From contig NZ_JAPSKQ010000016.1 in assembly GCF_031181555.1 (NCBI RefSeq), forward strand, positions 1-59,752: a DNA stretch of 59,752 nucleotides, given 5' to 3'. A program made the position numbers and the translations under genes. Positions 53,088 through 59,752 of the stretch are shown here, one piece after another (within the stretch, counting starts at the first letter, position 1; each line of letters begins with the position of its first letter). Source of the DNA: Streptomyces sp. (GTDB taxonomy: Bacteria; Actinomycetota; Actinomycetes; Streptomycetales; Streptomycetaceae). The notes below the pieces were generated by a model. The model was not told the DNA's origin. It did not search any database and worked only from the letters and a program-made list of their open reading frames with translations.

Positions 53088-53930
53088 CTAGGCGAGGGTA
53101 CGTTCTTCCGACTCGCGGTGCTCGCCGTCTCGGTGCCCGCGCAGCCGGTGCCGCTTGCGCCACGCCACCGCCGCGCCCGCCAGGCCCGGTACGGCGATGC
53201 AGGCCAGCGCGATGAGGAAGGCCGGTGACGTCGGCGTCGAGGCGCGGGCGCCGGCCACGACGTAGGCGGCGGTGTTCGGGATCGAGCCGAGCGCCGTCGC
53301 CAGCAGGAACGGCAGCAGGCCCATGCGGGAGACGGCGGCGCAGTAGTTCGAGGCGGCGAACGGAATGCCGGGGAACAGCCGGGCCGCCAGCATGGAGCGG
53401 AAGCCGTGCCGGCTCAGCTGGTGGTCCGCGGCCTTCAGCCAGCGTCCGCGCAGCAGCGGACGCAGCGCGTCCTGGCCGAGCGCCCGCCCCAGGCAGAAGG
53501 CCAGCCCGGCGCCGAGCACCGTGCCGCCCAGCGCGGCCCCCAGGCCCAGCTGGGAGCCGAACAGCGCGCCCGCGGCGAGGTTCAGCAGCGGGCGCGGCAC
53601 GAACGCCACCGTGCACACCCCGTAGACCACCGCGTACGCCACCACCGCCGCGGCTCCGCCGAACTGCGCCGGCCAGCCGTCGGTCAGCAGCCGCTGCGGC
53701 TCGAGGAGCAGCACCGCCGACGCCGCGCAGGCGAGCAGCACGACGAGCAGGGACAGCCGTGACCACGGCGACAGCAGGACTCTGGCGCAGCGGGCGGTGA
53801 AACCCGTCGCGGCGACGGGCGGGAGCGCGGACGGGGCCGCGGCCGCGGGGACGGCGATCGCGAGGTCCGTGGCGGTGGCCCGGGGAGAGGCCGTGGCGGT
53901 GCCCCCAGAGCGGTTGGTGGCATCGAGCAT
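53088..53930 (-). CDS. TVP38/TMEM64 (DedA-like, VTT domain) membrane protein
   Basis: 280 residues. After a Pro/Ala-rich cytoplasmic ~45 there are about six membrane helices with the VTT/SNARE-associated core: VAFVPRPLLNLAAGALFGSQLG (about 108-130), GAGLAFCLGRALGQDALR and RLFPGIPFAASNYCAAVSRM. DedA-type proteins transport or flip lipids such as undecaprenyl phosphate, in keeping with uppP nearby. ATG 53930 is 7 bp after ttagtg, so leaderless is likely. Confidence 0.9.
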   Translation of the reverse strand: MLDATNRSGGTATASPRATATDLAIAVPAAAAPSALPPVAATGFTARCARVLLSPWSRLSLLVVLLACAASAVLLLEPQRLLTDGWPAQFGGAAAVVAYAVVYGVCTVAFVPRPLLNLAAGALFGSQLGLGAALGGTVLGAGLAFCLGRALGQDALRPLLRGRWLKAADHQLSRHGFRSMLAARLFPGIPFAASNYCAAVSRMGLLPFLLATALGSIPNTAAYVVAGARASTPTSPAFLIALACIAVPGLAGAAVAWRKRHRLRGHRDGEHRESEERTLA

Positions 53931-53966
53931 CCGGTGACACTAACCGACAAATGTGTGTGATCGCCG

Positions 53967-53972
53967 TAGGGT
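53967..53972 (+). promoter_or_regulatory. -10 element of the AlkD-like gene
   Basis: tagggt, 7 bp before ATG 53980; leaderless transcript. ccgaca (53944-53949), 17 bp upstream, may serve as -35. Confidence 0.6.
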
Positions 53973-53979
53973 TCGTCTC

Positions 53980-54702
53980 ATGCGCGTCACAGAGGCCCCG
54001 GCACCCCACGCACCGGACAGCCCGCTCGCCGACGCCGTGCTGGAGCGGCTCACCGCCGCCTACGGGGCCGCCGCCGATCCGGAGCGGGCCGTGGCCATGC
54101 GGGCGTACATGAAGGACGTGGCGCCCTTCCTGGGCCTGACCACACCGGTCCGCAGGGCCCTGTCCCGCACCGTCCTCGACGGTCTGCCCCGCCCCGGCGA
54201 GGCCGACTGCGCCGCGGTCGCCCTGCGCTGCTGGGCGCTGCCCGAGCGCGAGTACCAGTACTTCGCCGTGGACTACCTGCGCCGCCATGTGCGCCACTGT
54301 TCCTCCGGATTCCTGCCCGTCGCCCGGCACCTCGTCACCACCGCCCCGTGGTGGGACACCGTCGACTTGCTCGCCGCGCACGTCGTCGGCGCGCTGGTCG
54401 CCGCCGATCCGCGGCTCACGGCGGACATGGACGACTGGAGCGGCGAGGACGACCGGTGGCTCGTGCGCGCCGCCCTGCTCCACCAGCTGCGTTTCAAGGA
54501 GCGCACCGACACCGGGCGTCTGTTCGACTACTGCCGGCGCCAGTCCGGGCACCAGGACTTCTTCGTCCGCAAGGCCATCGGCTGGTGCCTGCGCGAGTAC
54601 GCCAAGACCGACCCCGACGCCGTACGGGCCTTCCTGGCGCGGGAACGGGGACGGTTCGCGCCGCTGTCGGTGCGGGAGGCGCTGAAGAACATCGGCGGGT
54701 GA
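53980..54702 (+). CDS. AlkD-type DNA alkylation repair glycosylase
   Basis: 240 residues of HEAT-like helical repeats. Family active-site positions are seen: APWWDTVDLLAAHVVG (Trp and Asp), DDRWLVRAALLHQLRFK (Arg) and FFVRKAIGWCLREYAKTDP (Trp). AlkD excises bulky or positively charged alkyl-purines without base flipping; Streptomyces often use AlkD relatives for self-resistance to DNA-alkylating products, but this one sits in core DNA. Start ATG 53980, leaderless. Confidence 0.92.
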   Translation: MRVTEAPAPHAPDSPLADAVLERLTAAYGAAADPERAVAMRAYMKDVAPFLGLTTPVRRALSRTVLDGLPRPGEADCAAVALRCWALPEREYQYFAVDYLRRHVRHCSSGFLPVARHLVTTAPWWDTVDLLAAHVVGALVAADPRLTADMDDWSGEDDRWLVRAALLHQLRFKERTDTGRLFDYCRRQSGHQDFFVRKAIGWCLREYAKTDPDAVRAFLARERGRFAPLSVREALKNIGG

Positions 54703-54730
54703 GCACCGGCGTGCGGCGGGCCGCCTCCGC

Positions 54731-54790
54731 ACCGCTTCGTGACGCTCCGTACCGCTTCATGTCGCCTCGTGCCGCTTCATGCCGCGAAAA
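54731..54790 (+). repeat. Three tandem 20-bp direct repeats upstream of tuf3 leader
   Basis: accgcttcgtgacgctccgt (54731-54750), accgcttcatgtcgcctcgt (54751-54770), gccgcttcatgccgcgaaaa (54771-54790). Exact 20-bp spacing, two helical turns. The core (a/g)ccgcttc(a/g)tgncgc is kept in all three. Confidence 0.75.
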
Positions 54791-54819
54791 ACCATTCGAC
54801 GGGGAACGGCGGGTCGGCG

Positions 54820-54933
54820 ATGATCGACGCCATGTTCCGGTACGCCTTCCACCTCGCAGCATCCGCCACCGCGGATGCCCCGAAGGCTGCCGTTCCCGCG
54901 TTCCCGGCCGCCGTCGACGGCGCCCGAAGCTGA
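54820..54933 (+). CDS. Upstream ORF in tuf3 leader, 37 residues
   Basis: [20 protein letters not shown] and onwards, ending DGARS, TGA at 54931-54933. The stop overlaps the first bases of a perfect 10-bp hairpin. The peptide is not a known family to me. Its end coinciding with the hairpin base suggests a translation-coupled attenuator for the EF-Tu gene. ATG 54832 is an alternative start. Not proven coding. Confidence 0.45.
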   Translation: MIDAMFRYAFHLAASATADAPKAAVPAFPAAVDGARS

Positions 54934-54974
54934 CCCTCCCCGGATCGTCCGGCGGACCCCGCAGGGGGAGGGTC
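54932..54974 (+). terminator. Hairpin (possible attenuator) between uORF and tuf3
   Basis: gaccctcccc (54932-54941) pairs perfectly with ggggagggtc (54965-54974) across a 23-nt loop. It is 95 bp upstream of the tuf3 start and is followed by ggcaccttcctc, so a weak U-tract at best. Confidence 0.6.
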
Positions 54975-55069
54975 GGCACCTTCCTCGGGGTCCCCGTCCC
55001 GCCGCGCGCCGTATCCGCCGCGCCCGGGGCGATCACGCGTTCATCACCGAGAGGCTTCGAGGTACCGCC

Positions 55070-56239
55070 ATGTCCAAGACGGCGTACGTCCGCACCAAAC
55101 CGCATCTGAACATCGGCACGATGGGCCATGTCGACCACGGCAAGACCACCCTGACCGCCGCCATCACCAAGGTCCTCGCCGAGCGCGGCTCCGCCAGCTT
55201 CGTCCCGTTCGACCGCATCGACCGGGCCCCGGAGGAGGCGGCGCGCGGCATCACCATCAACATCGCGCACGTCGAGTACGAGACGGACACCCGGCACTAC
55301 GCGCACGTCGACATGCCCGGCCACGCCGACTACGTCAAGAACATGGTCACCGGCGCCGCGCAGCTCGACGGGGCGATCCTCGTCGTCTCCGCGCTCGACG
55401 GGATCATGCCGCAGACCGCCGAGCACGTCCTGCTCGCCCGGCAGGTGGGCGTGGACCACATCGTGGTCGCGCTCAACAAGGCCGACGCCGGTGACGAGGA
55501 ACTGACCGACCTGGTCGAGCTGGAGGTCCGCGACCTGCTGTCCGCGCACGGCTACGGCGGCGACTGTGCGCCCGTCGTCCGGGTCTCCGGGCTGAGGGCC
55601 CTGGAGGGCGACCCGCGCTGGACGGCGTCGATCGACGCGCTGCTCGACGCGGTGGACACCTATGTGCCCCTGCCCGAGCGGTACCTGGACGCGCCGTTCC
55701 TGCTGCCGGTGGAGAACGTGCTCACCATCACCGGCCGGGGCACCGTGGTGACCGGCGCGGTGGAGCGCGGCACCGTCCGCGTGGGCGACCGGGTCGAGGT
55801 GCTCGGCGCCGGGGTGGAGACCGTCGTCACCGGCCTGGAGACCTTCGGCAAGCCCATGGCGGAGGCGCAGGCCGGGGACAACGTGGCGCTGCTGCTGCGC
55901 GGGGTGCCGCGCGACGCGGTGCGCCGCGGGCACGTGGTGGCCGCGCCGGGCAGCGTGGTGCCGAGCCGGCGCTTCACGGCGCAGGTGTACGTGCTGTCGG
56001 CCCGCGAGGGCGGTCGCACGACGCCGGTGTCGACCGGCTACCGGCCGCAGTTCTACATCCGCACCGCGGACGTGGTCGGCGACGTCGACCTCGGCGGGGC
56101 GGCCGTCGCCCGGCCCGGGGACACGGTCACGATGACCGTGGAACTGGGACGCGAGGTGCCGCTGGAGCCCGGCCTCGGCTTCGCCGTCCGCGAGGGCGGC
56201 CGCACGGTCGGCGCGGGCACGGTGACGGCGGTGGACTGA
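55070..56239 (+). CDS. tuf3: Divergent elongation factor Tu (EF-Tu3)
   Basis: 389 residues against 397 for the main EF-Tu. GTPase motifs are kept: [31 protein letters not shown] and SGLRAL. Domains II (about 205-290) and III (295-389) are complete, with [21 protein letters not shown]. It differs from EF-Tu1 at usually fixed places: DMPGH for DCPGH, NKAD for [17 protein letters not shown] in switch I, and the tail VTAVD instead of a basic VTKIIK-like end. EF-Tu carries aminoacyl-tRNA to the ribosome; Streptomyces tuf3 is a stress/antibiotic-associated paralogue. ATG 55070 follows gaggctt...gaggt; the upstream in-frame start at 54875 overlaps the uORF. Confidence 0.93.
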   Translation: MSKTAYVRTKPHLNIGTMGHVDHGKTTLTAAITKVLAERGSASFVPFDRIDRAPEEAARGITINIAHVEYETDTRHYAHVDMPGHADYVKNMVTGAAQLDGAILVVSALDGIMPQTAEHVLLARQVGVDHIVVALNKADAGDEELTDLVELEVRDLLSAHGYGGDCAPVVRVSGLRALEGDPRWTASIDALLDAVDTYVPLPERYLDAPFLLPVENVLTITGRGTVVTGAVERGTVRVGDRVEVLGAGVETVVTGLETFGKPMAEAQAGDNVALLLRGVPRDAVRRGHVVAAPGSVVPSRRFTAQVYVLSAREGGRTTPVSTGYRPQFYIRTADVVGDVDLGGAAVARPGDTVTMTVELGREVPLEPGLGFAVREGGRTVGAGTVTAVD

Positions 56240-56406
56240 ACCGGACCGGACCGGGCCGGGCCGGGGGCACGGGGGCGCGTCCCGGGCGCACGCGTCCCGG
56301 GCGCACGCGACCAGGGGTTCGCCTCCGTGCGCGGGCCCCGGCCCGTCGCCCCGGGCCGGGGCCCGCCTCCGTGCAGGCCGTTCGGGGAGCGGGCCCCGGC
56401 CGTCCG

Positions 56407-58032
56407 TCACAGGGTCGCGTCGCGGTGGGTCGGCCTGCCGTCGAGGACCGTGAGCAGCACCGGCATGTCGGGCAGGTCGGTGGCCGCCGTGGTGAGCGGG
56501 TTCTCGGCGAGCACCGTGAGGTCGGCGCGGTGACCGACGGCGAGCCGGCCGGCCTCGCTCTCCTCGCCCGCCGCGCAGGCGGCGTTGACCGTCATGCCCT
56601 GGAGTGCTTCCAGCGCGGTGAGCGCCTGTTCGGGGCCGTGCGGGGGCTGCGTGAGATCGCGGGTCGGCCGGCGGTGGCGGGCCCCCGCCATGACGCCCAG
56701 CGGCGGGTAGGGGGCGATCGGCCAGTCGGACCCGAGGACCACCGTGGCACCGGAGTCGACCAGGTCCCGGCAGCGCCAGGCGCGCGCGGCACGCTCCTCG
56801 CCGAGGCGGCGCGACCAGTTGTCGGTGTGGTCGGCGCGGGTGAAGTCGCAGCAGTGGGTCGGCTGCATCGACGCCACCACCCCGAGCGCGGCGAACCGGC
56901 GCAGCGTGTCGTCGGGCACGGTCTCGATGTGTTCGACCCGGTGTTGCACCCCGCGCCCGCCGTCGGCACGGGCCCTCTCCACGGAGTCGAGGACGTGGCG
57001 CACGGCCGCGTCCCCGATCGCGTGGGTGGCGACCGGCACCCCCGCCCGGTGCAGCGCGCCGAGGATCCGCGTGTACTCCTCCGGATCCGGCCAGAAGGCG
57101 TGCGTGGACTCACCGTGGCAGTCCGGACGCTCCAGCCAGGCGGTGCCGTTGTCGACGGTGCCGTCCATGAAGATCTTGACGCCCGCGACACGCCACAGCG
57201 CGCCCCCCGTTCCCTGCTGCTCGATCAGCGCGCGCACGCCGTCGGCGTCGGTGCCCGGCTGACACCACGGTGCCACCCGCAGCCGGAGGGGGAGTTCACC
57301 GGCGGCGTCGAGTTCGGCGAAGAGGTCGAGGCTGTCGCCGTTCGCGTCCATGACGTGGCCGCCGGTGAGCCCCGCGGCCGCCATGGCGCGCAGGGCCGCG
57401 GCGAGCCGTTCGCGGCGCTCCGCCCGGGTCGGCTGCGGGGCGACGCGCTCCACCAGCGCGCAGGCGGCGTCCTCGAGCAGCAGACCGGTGGGCCGGCCGT
57501 CGGCGTCGCAGACCACCTCGGCCGACGCCTGGTCGAAGGTGCGCGGACCGTCCACGCCGGCCAGCTCCAGCGCGCGCCGGCTCGCGAGCGCGGAGTGCGC
57601 GTCGAAGAGCAGCAGCAGTGCCGGCACGCCCTCCAGTACGGAGTCGAAGGGCGCGACGGCGACGGGCCGGTCCCCGAAGACGTTCGGGTCCAGGCCCCAG
57701 GCGTGCAGCCACGCCCGGGGCGCGAGCGAGCGGACCCCGGCGGCCAGCGCCGCCCGTACCTGGTCCAGGTCGGTGCAGTCCGACAGATCGAGACCGTGGG
57801 TCAGTTCGGCGCCGGAGACGGGGTGCAGGTGCCCGTCGACCAGACCGGGGACCACCACGGCACCCTTGAGGTCGATCACCGTGGTCGAGGAGTCCGCCCG
57901 TGCGCGGATCTCCCGGTCCTCACCGAGGGCGGTGATCCGCCCTTCGGCCGCGGCCACCGCGGTTCCGGGCAGGAAGCGGCCGGTGAGCGGGTCGAGCAGA
58001 CGGGCCGAGAGCAGGACGAGATCGGTGCGCAC
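56407..58032 (-). CDS. YtcJ-type metal-dependent amidohydrolase
   Basis: 541 residues. The amidohydrolase barrel shows HxH metal ligands in VPGLVDGHLHPVSG (about 60-73), VKIFMDGTVDNGTAW, VATHAIGDAAVRHVLDSV, RVEHIETVPDD and LGSDWPIAPYPPLG. The family hydrolyses cyclic amides, N-substituted formamides and similar bonds. It stands beside a TetR regulator and a divergent NCS1 permease, suggesting uptake and hydrolysis of a hydantoin-, purine- or pyrimidine-like compound. GTG 58032 follows aggagc. Confidence 0.9.
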   Translation of the reverse strand: MRTDLVLLSARLLDPLTGRFLPGTAVAAAEGRITALGEDREIRARADSSTTVIDLKGAVVVPGLVDGHLHPVSGAELTHGLDLSDCTDLDQVRAALAAGVRSLAPRAWLHAWGLDPNVFGDRPVAVAPFDSVLEGVPALLLLFDAHSALASRRALELAGVDGPRTFDQASAEVVCDADGRPTGLLLEDAACALVERVAPQPTRAERRERLAAALRAMAAAGLTGGHVMDANGDSLDLFAELDAAGELPLRLRVAPWCQPGTDADGVRALIEQQGTGGALWRVAGVKIFMDGTVDNGTAWLERPDCHGESTHAFWPDPEEYTRILGALHRAGVPVATHAIGDAAVRHVLDSVERARADGGRGVQHRVEHIETVPDDTLRRFAALGVVASMQPTHCCDFTRADHTDNWSRRLGEERAARAWRCRDLVDSGATVVLGSDWPIAPYPPLGVMAGARHRRPTRDLTQPPHGPEQALTALEALQGMTVNAACAAGEESEAGRLAVGHRADLTVLAENPLTTAATDLPDMPVLLTVLDGRPTHRDATL

Positions 58033-58285
58033 GAGGGCTCCTGTGAGGACGGGTCGGTTCGGGCCGGCCGCGGTGCGACCGGTGGTCGGACCGCGGCCGC
58101 GTTCGACGGTGGTGAGGGGCGTCCGGCGTTCGCGCCGACGAGCGTGCCGGGTCCGGTGCCCGGTGGCGGCGTGAGGGCTCCGGAGGACCGGGCGGGTCCG
58201 TGCCGGTGTCGGCGGCGAAGGGGCCGGCAGGCGGGACGCATGCGTGCCGGTGGCAGGGGAGAGGGGCGCCGGCCGACGGGCCGGG

Positions 58286-58924
58286 TCAGTCCTCCACGGG
58301 TGCCAGGGTGCCAGGGGGCAGGCCGAGTTCGCGTTCGGCGAGGGTGACCGGCATCCGGCGGACCGCGGGTGGGTCGTCGTGGGTGTCGGCGCTGTTGACG
58401 AGCATGCCGAGACCGTCGAGGACGACCAGGATCTGCATGGCCGTCACCATCGGGTCCCCGGTGCGGAACTCGCCCCGCTCGACGCCGTCCCGCAGGACCG
58501 CCTCCAGCCGCTCGCGCCAGGCCGCCTCCTGCGCGGCGACGCGGTCCCGCAGCGCGGGCCGGTAGCGGCTCAGGTGCCGGGCGTTGAGCCACAGCCGGCT
58601 GATGTCGTCGTACTCCTCTCCGGAGGTCCGGGCGAGGAACCGGGCCAGGCACTCGGTGGGGGTGGCCCCCGCCCGGTCGGCCGGGAGGAGGTCGTCGAGC
58701 TCGGCGGCGGCGGCGCTTCCGTAGGCCTCGGCCACCAGGTCCTCCACCGCCGGGAAGTAGTGGCTGATCAGTCCCGGCCGGACGCCGAGCTCCTCGGCGA
58801 TGCGGCGGAGCGTGATGCACTCCAGTCCCTCGGCCAGAGCCACCGCGGCGGCTGTTGCAACGATTTCCGCACGTCTGGCGGCGGGAGACATGCGAATTCG
58901 CTTGTTCGGGATGCTTGACGGCAT
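58286..58924 (-). CDS. TetR-family transcriptional regulator (BetI-like C-domain)
   Basis: 212 residues. The HTH (about 12-60) reads RMSPAARRAEIVATAAAVALAEGLECITLRRIAEELGVRPGLISHYFPAVEDLVAEAYG. The C-domain with SRLWLNARHLSRYRPALRDRV resembles BetI/RutR-type TetR proteins, some of which sense pyrimidines or choline. It diverges from the NCS1 permease and precedes nothing else on its strand within 250 bp of the amidohydrolase. ATG 58924 is leaderless behind a consensus promoter. Confidence 0.93.
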   Translation of the reverse strand: MPSSIPNKRIRMSPAARRAEIVATAAAVALAEGLECITLRRIAEELGVRPGLISHYFPAVEDLVAEAYGSAAAAELDDLLPADRAGATPTECLARFLARTSGEEYDDISRLWLNARHLSRYRPALRDRVAAQEAAWRERLEAVLRDGVERGEFRTGDPMVTAMQILVVLDGLGMLVNSADTHDDPPAVRRMPVTLAERELGLPPGTLAPVED

Positions 58925-58931
58925 GGAATCA

Positions 58932-58960
58932 ATGCTATTGAGTGTGCGACCAACAAGCAA
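58932..58960 (-). promoter_or_regulatory. Leaderless promoter of TetR gene
   Basis: On the minus strand: ttgctt (58960-58955), 17 bp, tagcat (58937-58932), then 7 bp to ATG 58924. The DNA around the -35 has gcttg repeats and may also hold the operator shared with the permease. Confidence 0.7.
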
Positions 58961-58993
58961 GCAGGTGGGATCACCAGCAACCGGAGGGGCCTC

Positions 58994-59752
58994 ATGGCGT
59001 CCACGATTCCCGACCCGTGTCCCGGCACCGGCACCGCGCAAGAGGCGCCCCGGCCCCCCTCGGAGCGGGCGGGCCGCGTCGAGGCCCACGGCATCGACCA
59101 CATCCCCGACCGGGAACGCCACGGCCGGCCCCGGCAGCTGTTCCCCGTCTGGGCGGCGGCGAACGTGAACTACCTCAGCCTCGTCATCGGCGGCGCCCTG
59201 GTCCTGATGGGCCTGACGTTGTGGCAGGCCCTCGCGGTGATCGTGGTGGGCAACCTGTTCTGGCTGCTCACCGGGCTGCTGTCCATCTCGGGCCCCGCCG
59301 CGGGCGCGCCCAGCGAGGTGATCACACGGGCCGTCTACGGCGTCCGCGGCAACCGCGTGAACAACGCGATCGTGGGCTGGCTGATCTCCGTCTGCTACTT
59401 CGCCCTCAACCTGGCGGCCGCCGCGACCGCCGCGTTCACCCTCGTCGAGAAGGCCGGCGTCACGGCCGGCACCGGCGTCAAGACCGCCGTCGTGCTGGTG
59501 GTCGCCGCCCTCACCCTGGCCATCGGCGTCTACGGGCACGCCGTGATCATGAAGCTGTACCTCCCGATCACGCTCGCGCTCACCGCCGCCTTCGCCGTCG
59601 TGGCCCTCGCCGTGTTCCGGCACGCCGACTTCGCGTACGTCCCGGCCGAGCCGCTGACCGGCACCGAGTTGTGGGGGGTGCTCATCGCGGGGGTCACCCT
59701 CGTCGGCTCGGGACCGCTGTCCTACACCACCAGCGCCGACTTCTCCCGCTAC
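58994..59752 (+). CDS. NCS1-family nucleobase permease (partial, runs off the end)
   Basis: 253 codons with no stop before the window ends. NCS1 features: the N-terminal HGIDHIPDRERHGRPRQLFP, helix 1 WAAANVNYLSLVIGGALVLMG, GPAAGAPSEVITRAVYGVRGNRVNN, and TTSADFSRY at the end, the usual mid-protein motif. These sodium or proton symporters import cytosine, purines, allantoin, hydantoin or thiamine. The divergent TetR and the amidohydrolase complete a small uptake-degradation unit. ATG 58994 has ggagggg. Confidence 0.92.
   Translation, partial: MASTIPDPCPGTGTAQEAPRPPSERAGRVEAHGIDHIPDRERHGRPRQLFPVWAAANVNYLSLVIGGALVLMGLTLWQALAVIVVGNLFWLLTGLLSISGPAAGAPSEVITRAVYGVRGNRVNNAIVGWLISVCYFALNLAAAATAAFTLVEKAGVTAGTGVKTAVVLVVAALTLAIGVYGHAVIMKLYLPITLALTAAFAVVALAVFRHADFAYVPAEPLTGTELWGVLIAGVTLVGSGPLSYTTSADFSRY

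Noticed and set aside
54875..55069. N-terminal extension of EF-Tu3
   Set aside because: EF-Tu proteins begin at (M)SKxxYxRxKPHxN as at 55070; the extension overlaps the uORF and hairpin in another frame.

Overview
The window is about 72% G+C with strong third-position G/C bias, AGGAGG-type ribosome sites, many leaderless starts behind TANNNT -10 boxes, and one rare TTA codon. Together with the gene content this says Streptomyces chromosome. From memory, the gene order is collinear with the Streptomyces coelicolor stretch running from the cardiolipin synthase/ManC-like genes (SCO1389/SCO1388) down to tuf3 (SCO1321). This is recalled synteny, not a search result.

Layout. (1) 1-321: end of an rRNA operon (23S tail, 5S, terminator). 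(2) 378-11206: envelope, division and metabolic-control block: CDP-alcohol transferase, a nucleotidyltransferase fused to a degenerate phosphomannomutase domain, the DUF881-Sbp-DUF881 operon, the GarA/OdhI FHA protein, an FtsR-type MerR regulator, a DUF151 protein, a second MerR regulator, DNA polymerase IV and a PRC-barrel protein. The core order matches Mycobacterium Rv1822-Rv1832. (3) 11325-14535: tandem glycine riboswitch and gcvP. (4) 14559-17930: molybdate transporter modABC with a HTH-Mop regulator. (5) 17985-36838: accessory and housekeeping mix: LacI, GCS2 ligase, CPBP membrane protein, PhzF, PadR, Clp-N protein, three EamA exporters (one behind a peptide leader), MocR and LysR regulators with divergent targets, Rieske protein, thioesterase, and a coupled HipA-like kinase/DUF3037 pair. 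(6) 37026-41908: two FabG-type reductases, a peptide-binding lipoprotein, uracil-DNA glycosylase. (7) 42024-51657: lipoprotein, DinB-like protein, a TetR/FAD-monooxygenase divergent pair, oxidoreductase, Lnt, a HxlR/F420-type reductase divergent pair, a DUF4291 remnant, and a bldA-type small gene. (8) 51726-59752: undecaprenyl-PP phosphatase, HxlR remnant, TVP38 membrane protein, AlkD-like glycosylase, the divergent EF-Tu (tuf3) behind an unusual leader, and an amidohydrolase/TetR/NCS1 permease catabolic unit cut by the window end.

Most worth a second look are the HipA_2-like kinase/DUF3037 module (35112-36289); the tuf3 leader with three 20-bp repeats, a 37-codon uORF and an abutting perfect hairpin (54731-54974); the 13-residue leader peptide ending in PPPAA before an EamA exporter (27125-27314); the TTA-containing 59-residue leaderless gene (51478-51657); an interspersed GC-rich repeat read into three different proteins; and two genes reduced to remnants by internal deletion. 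I saw no CRISPR array, tRNA, intact transposase or prophage.
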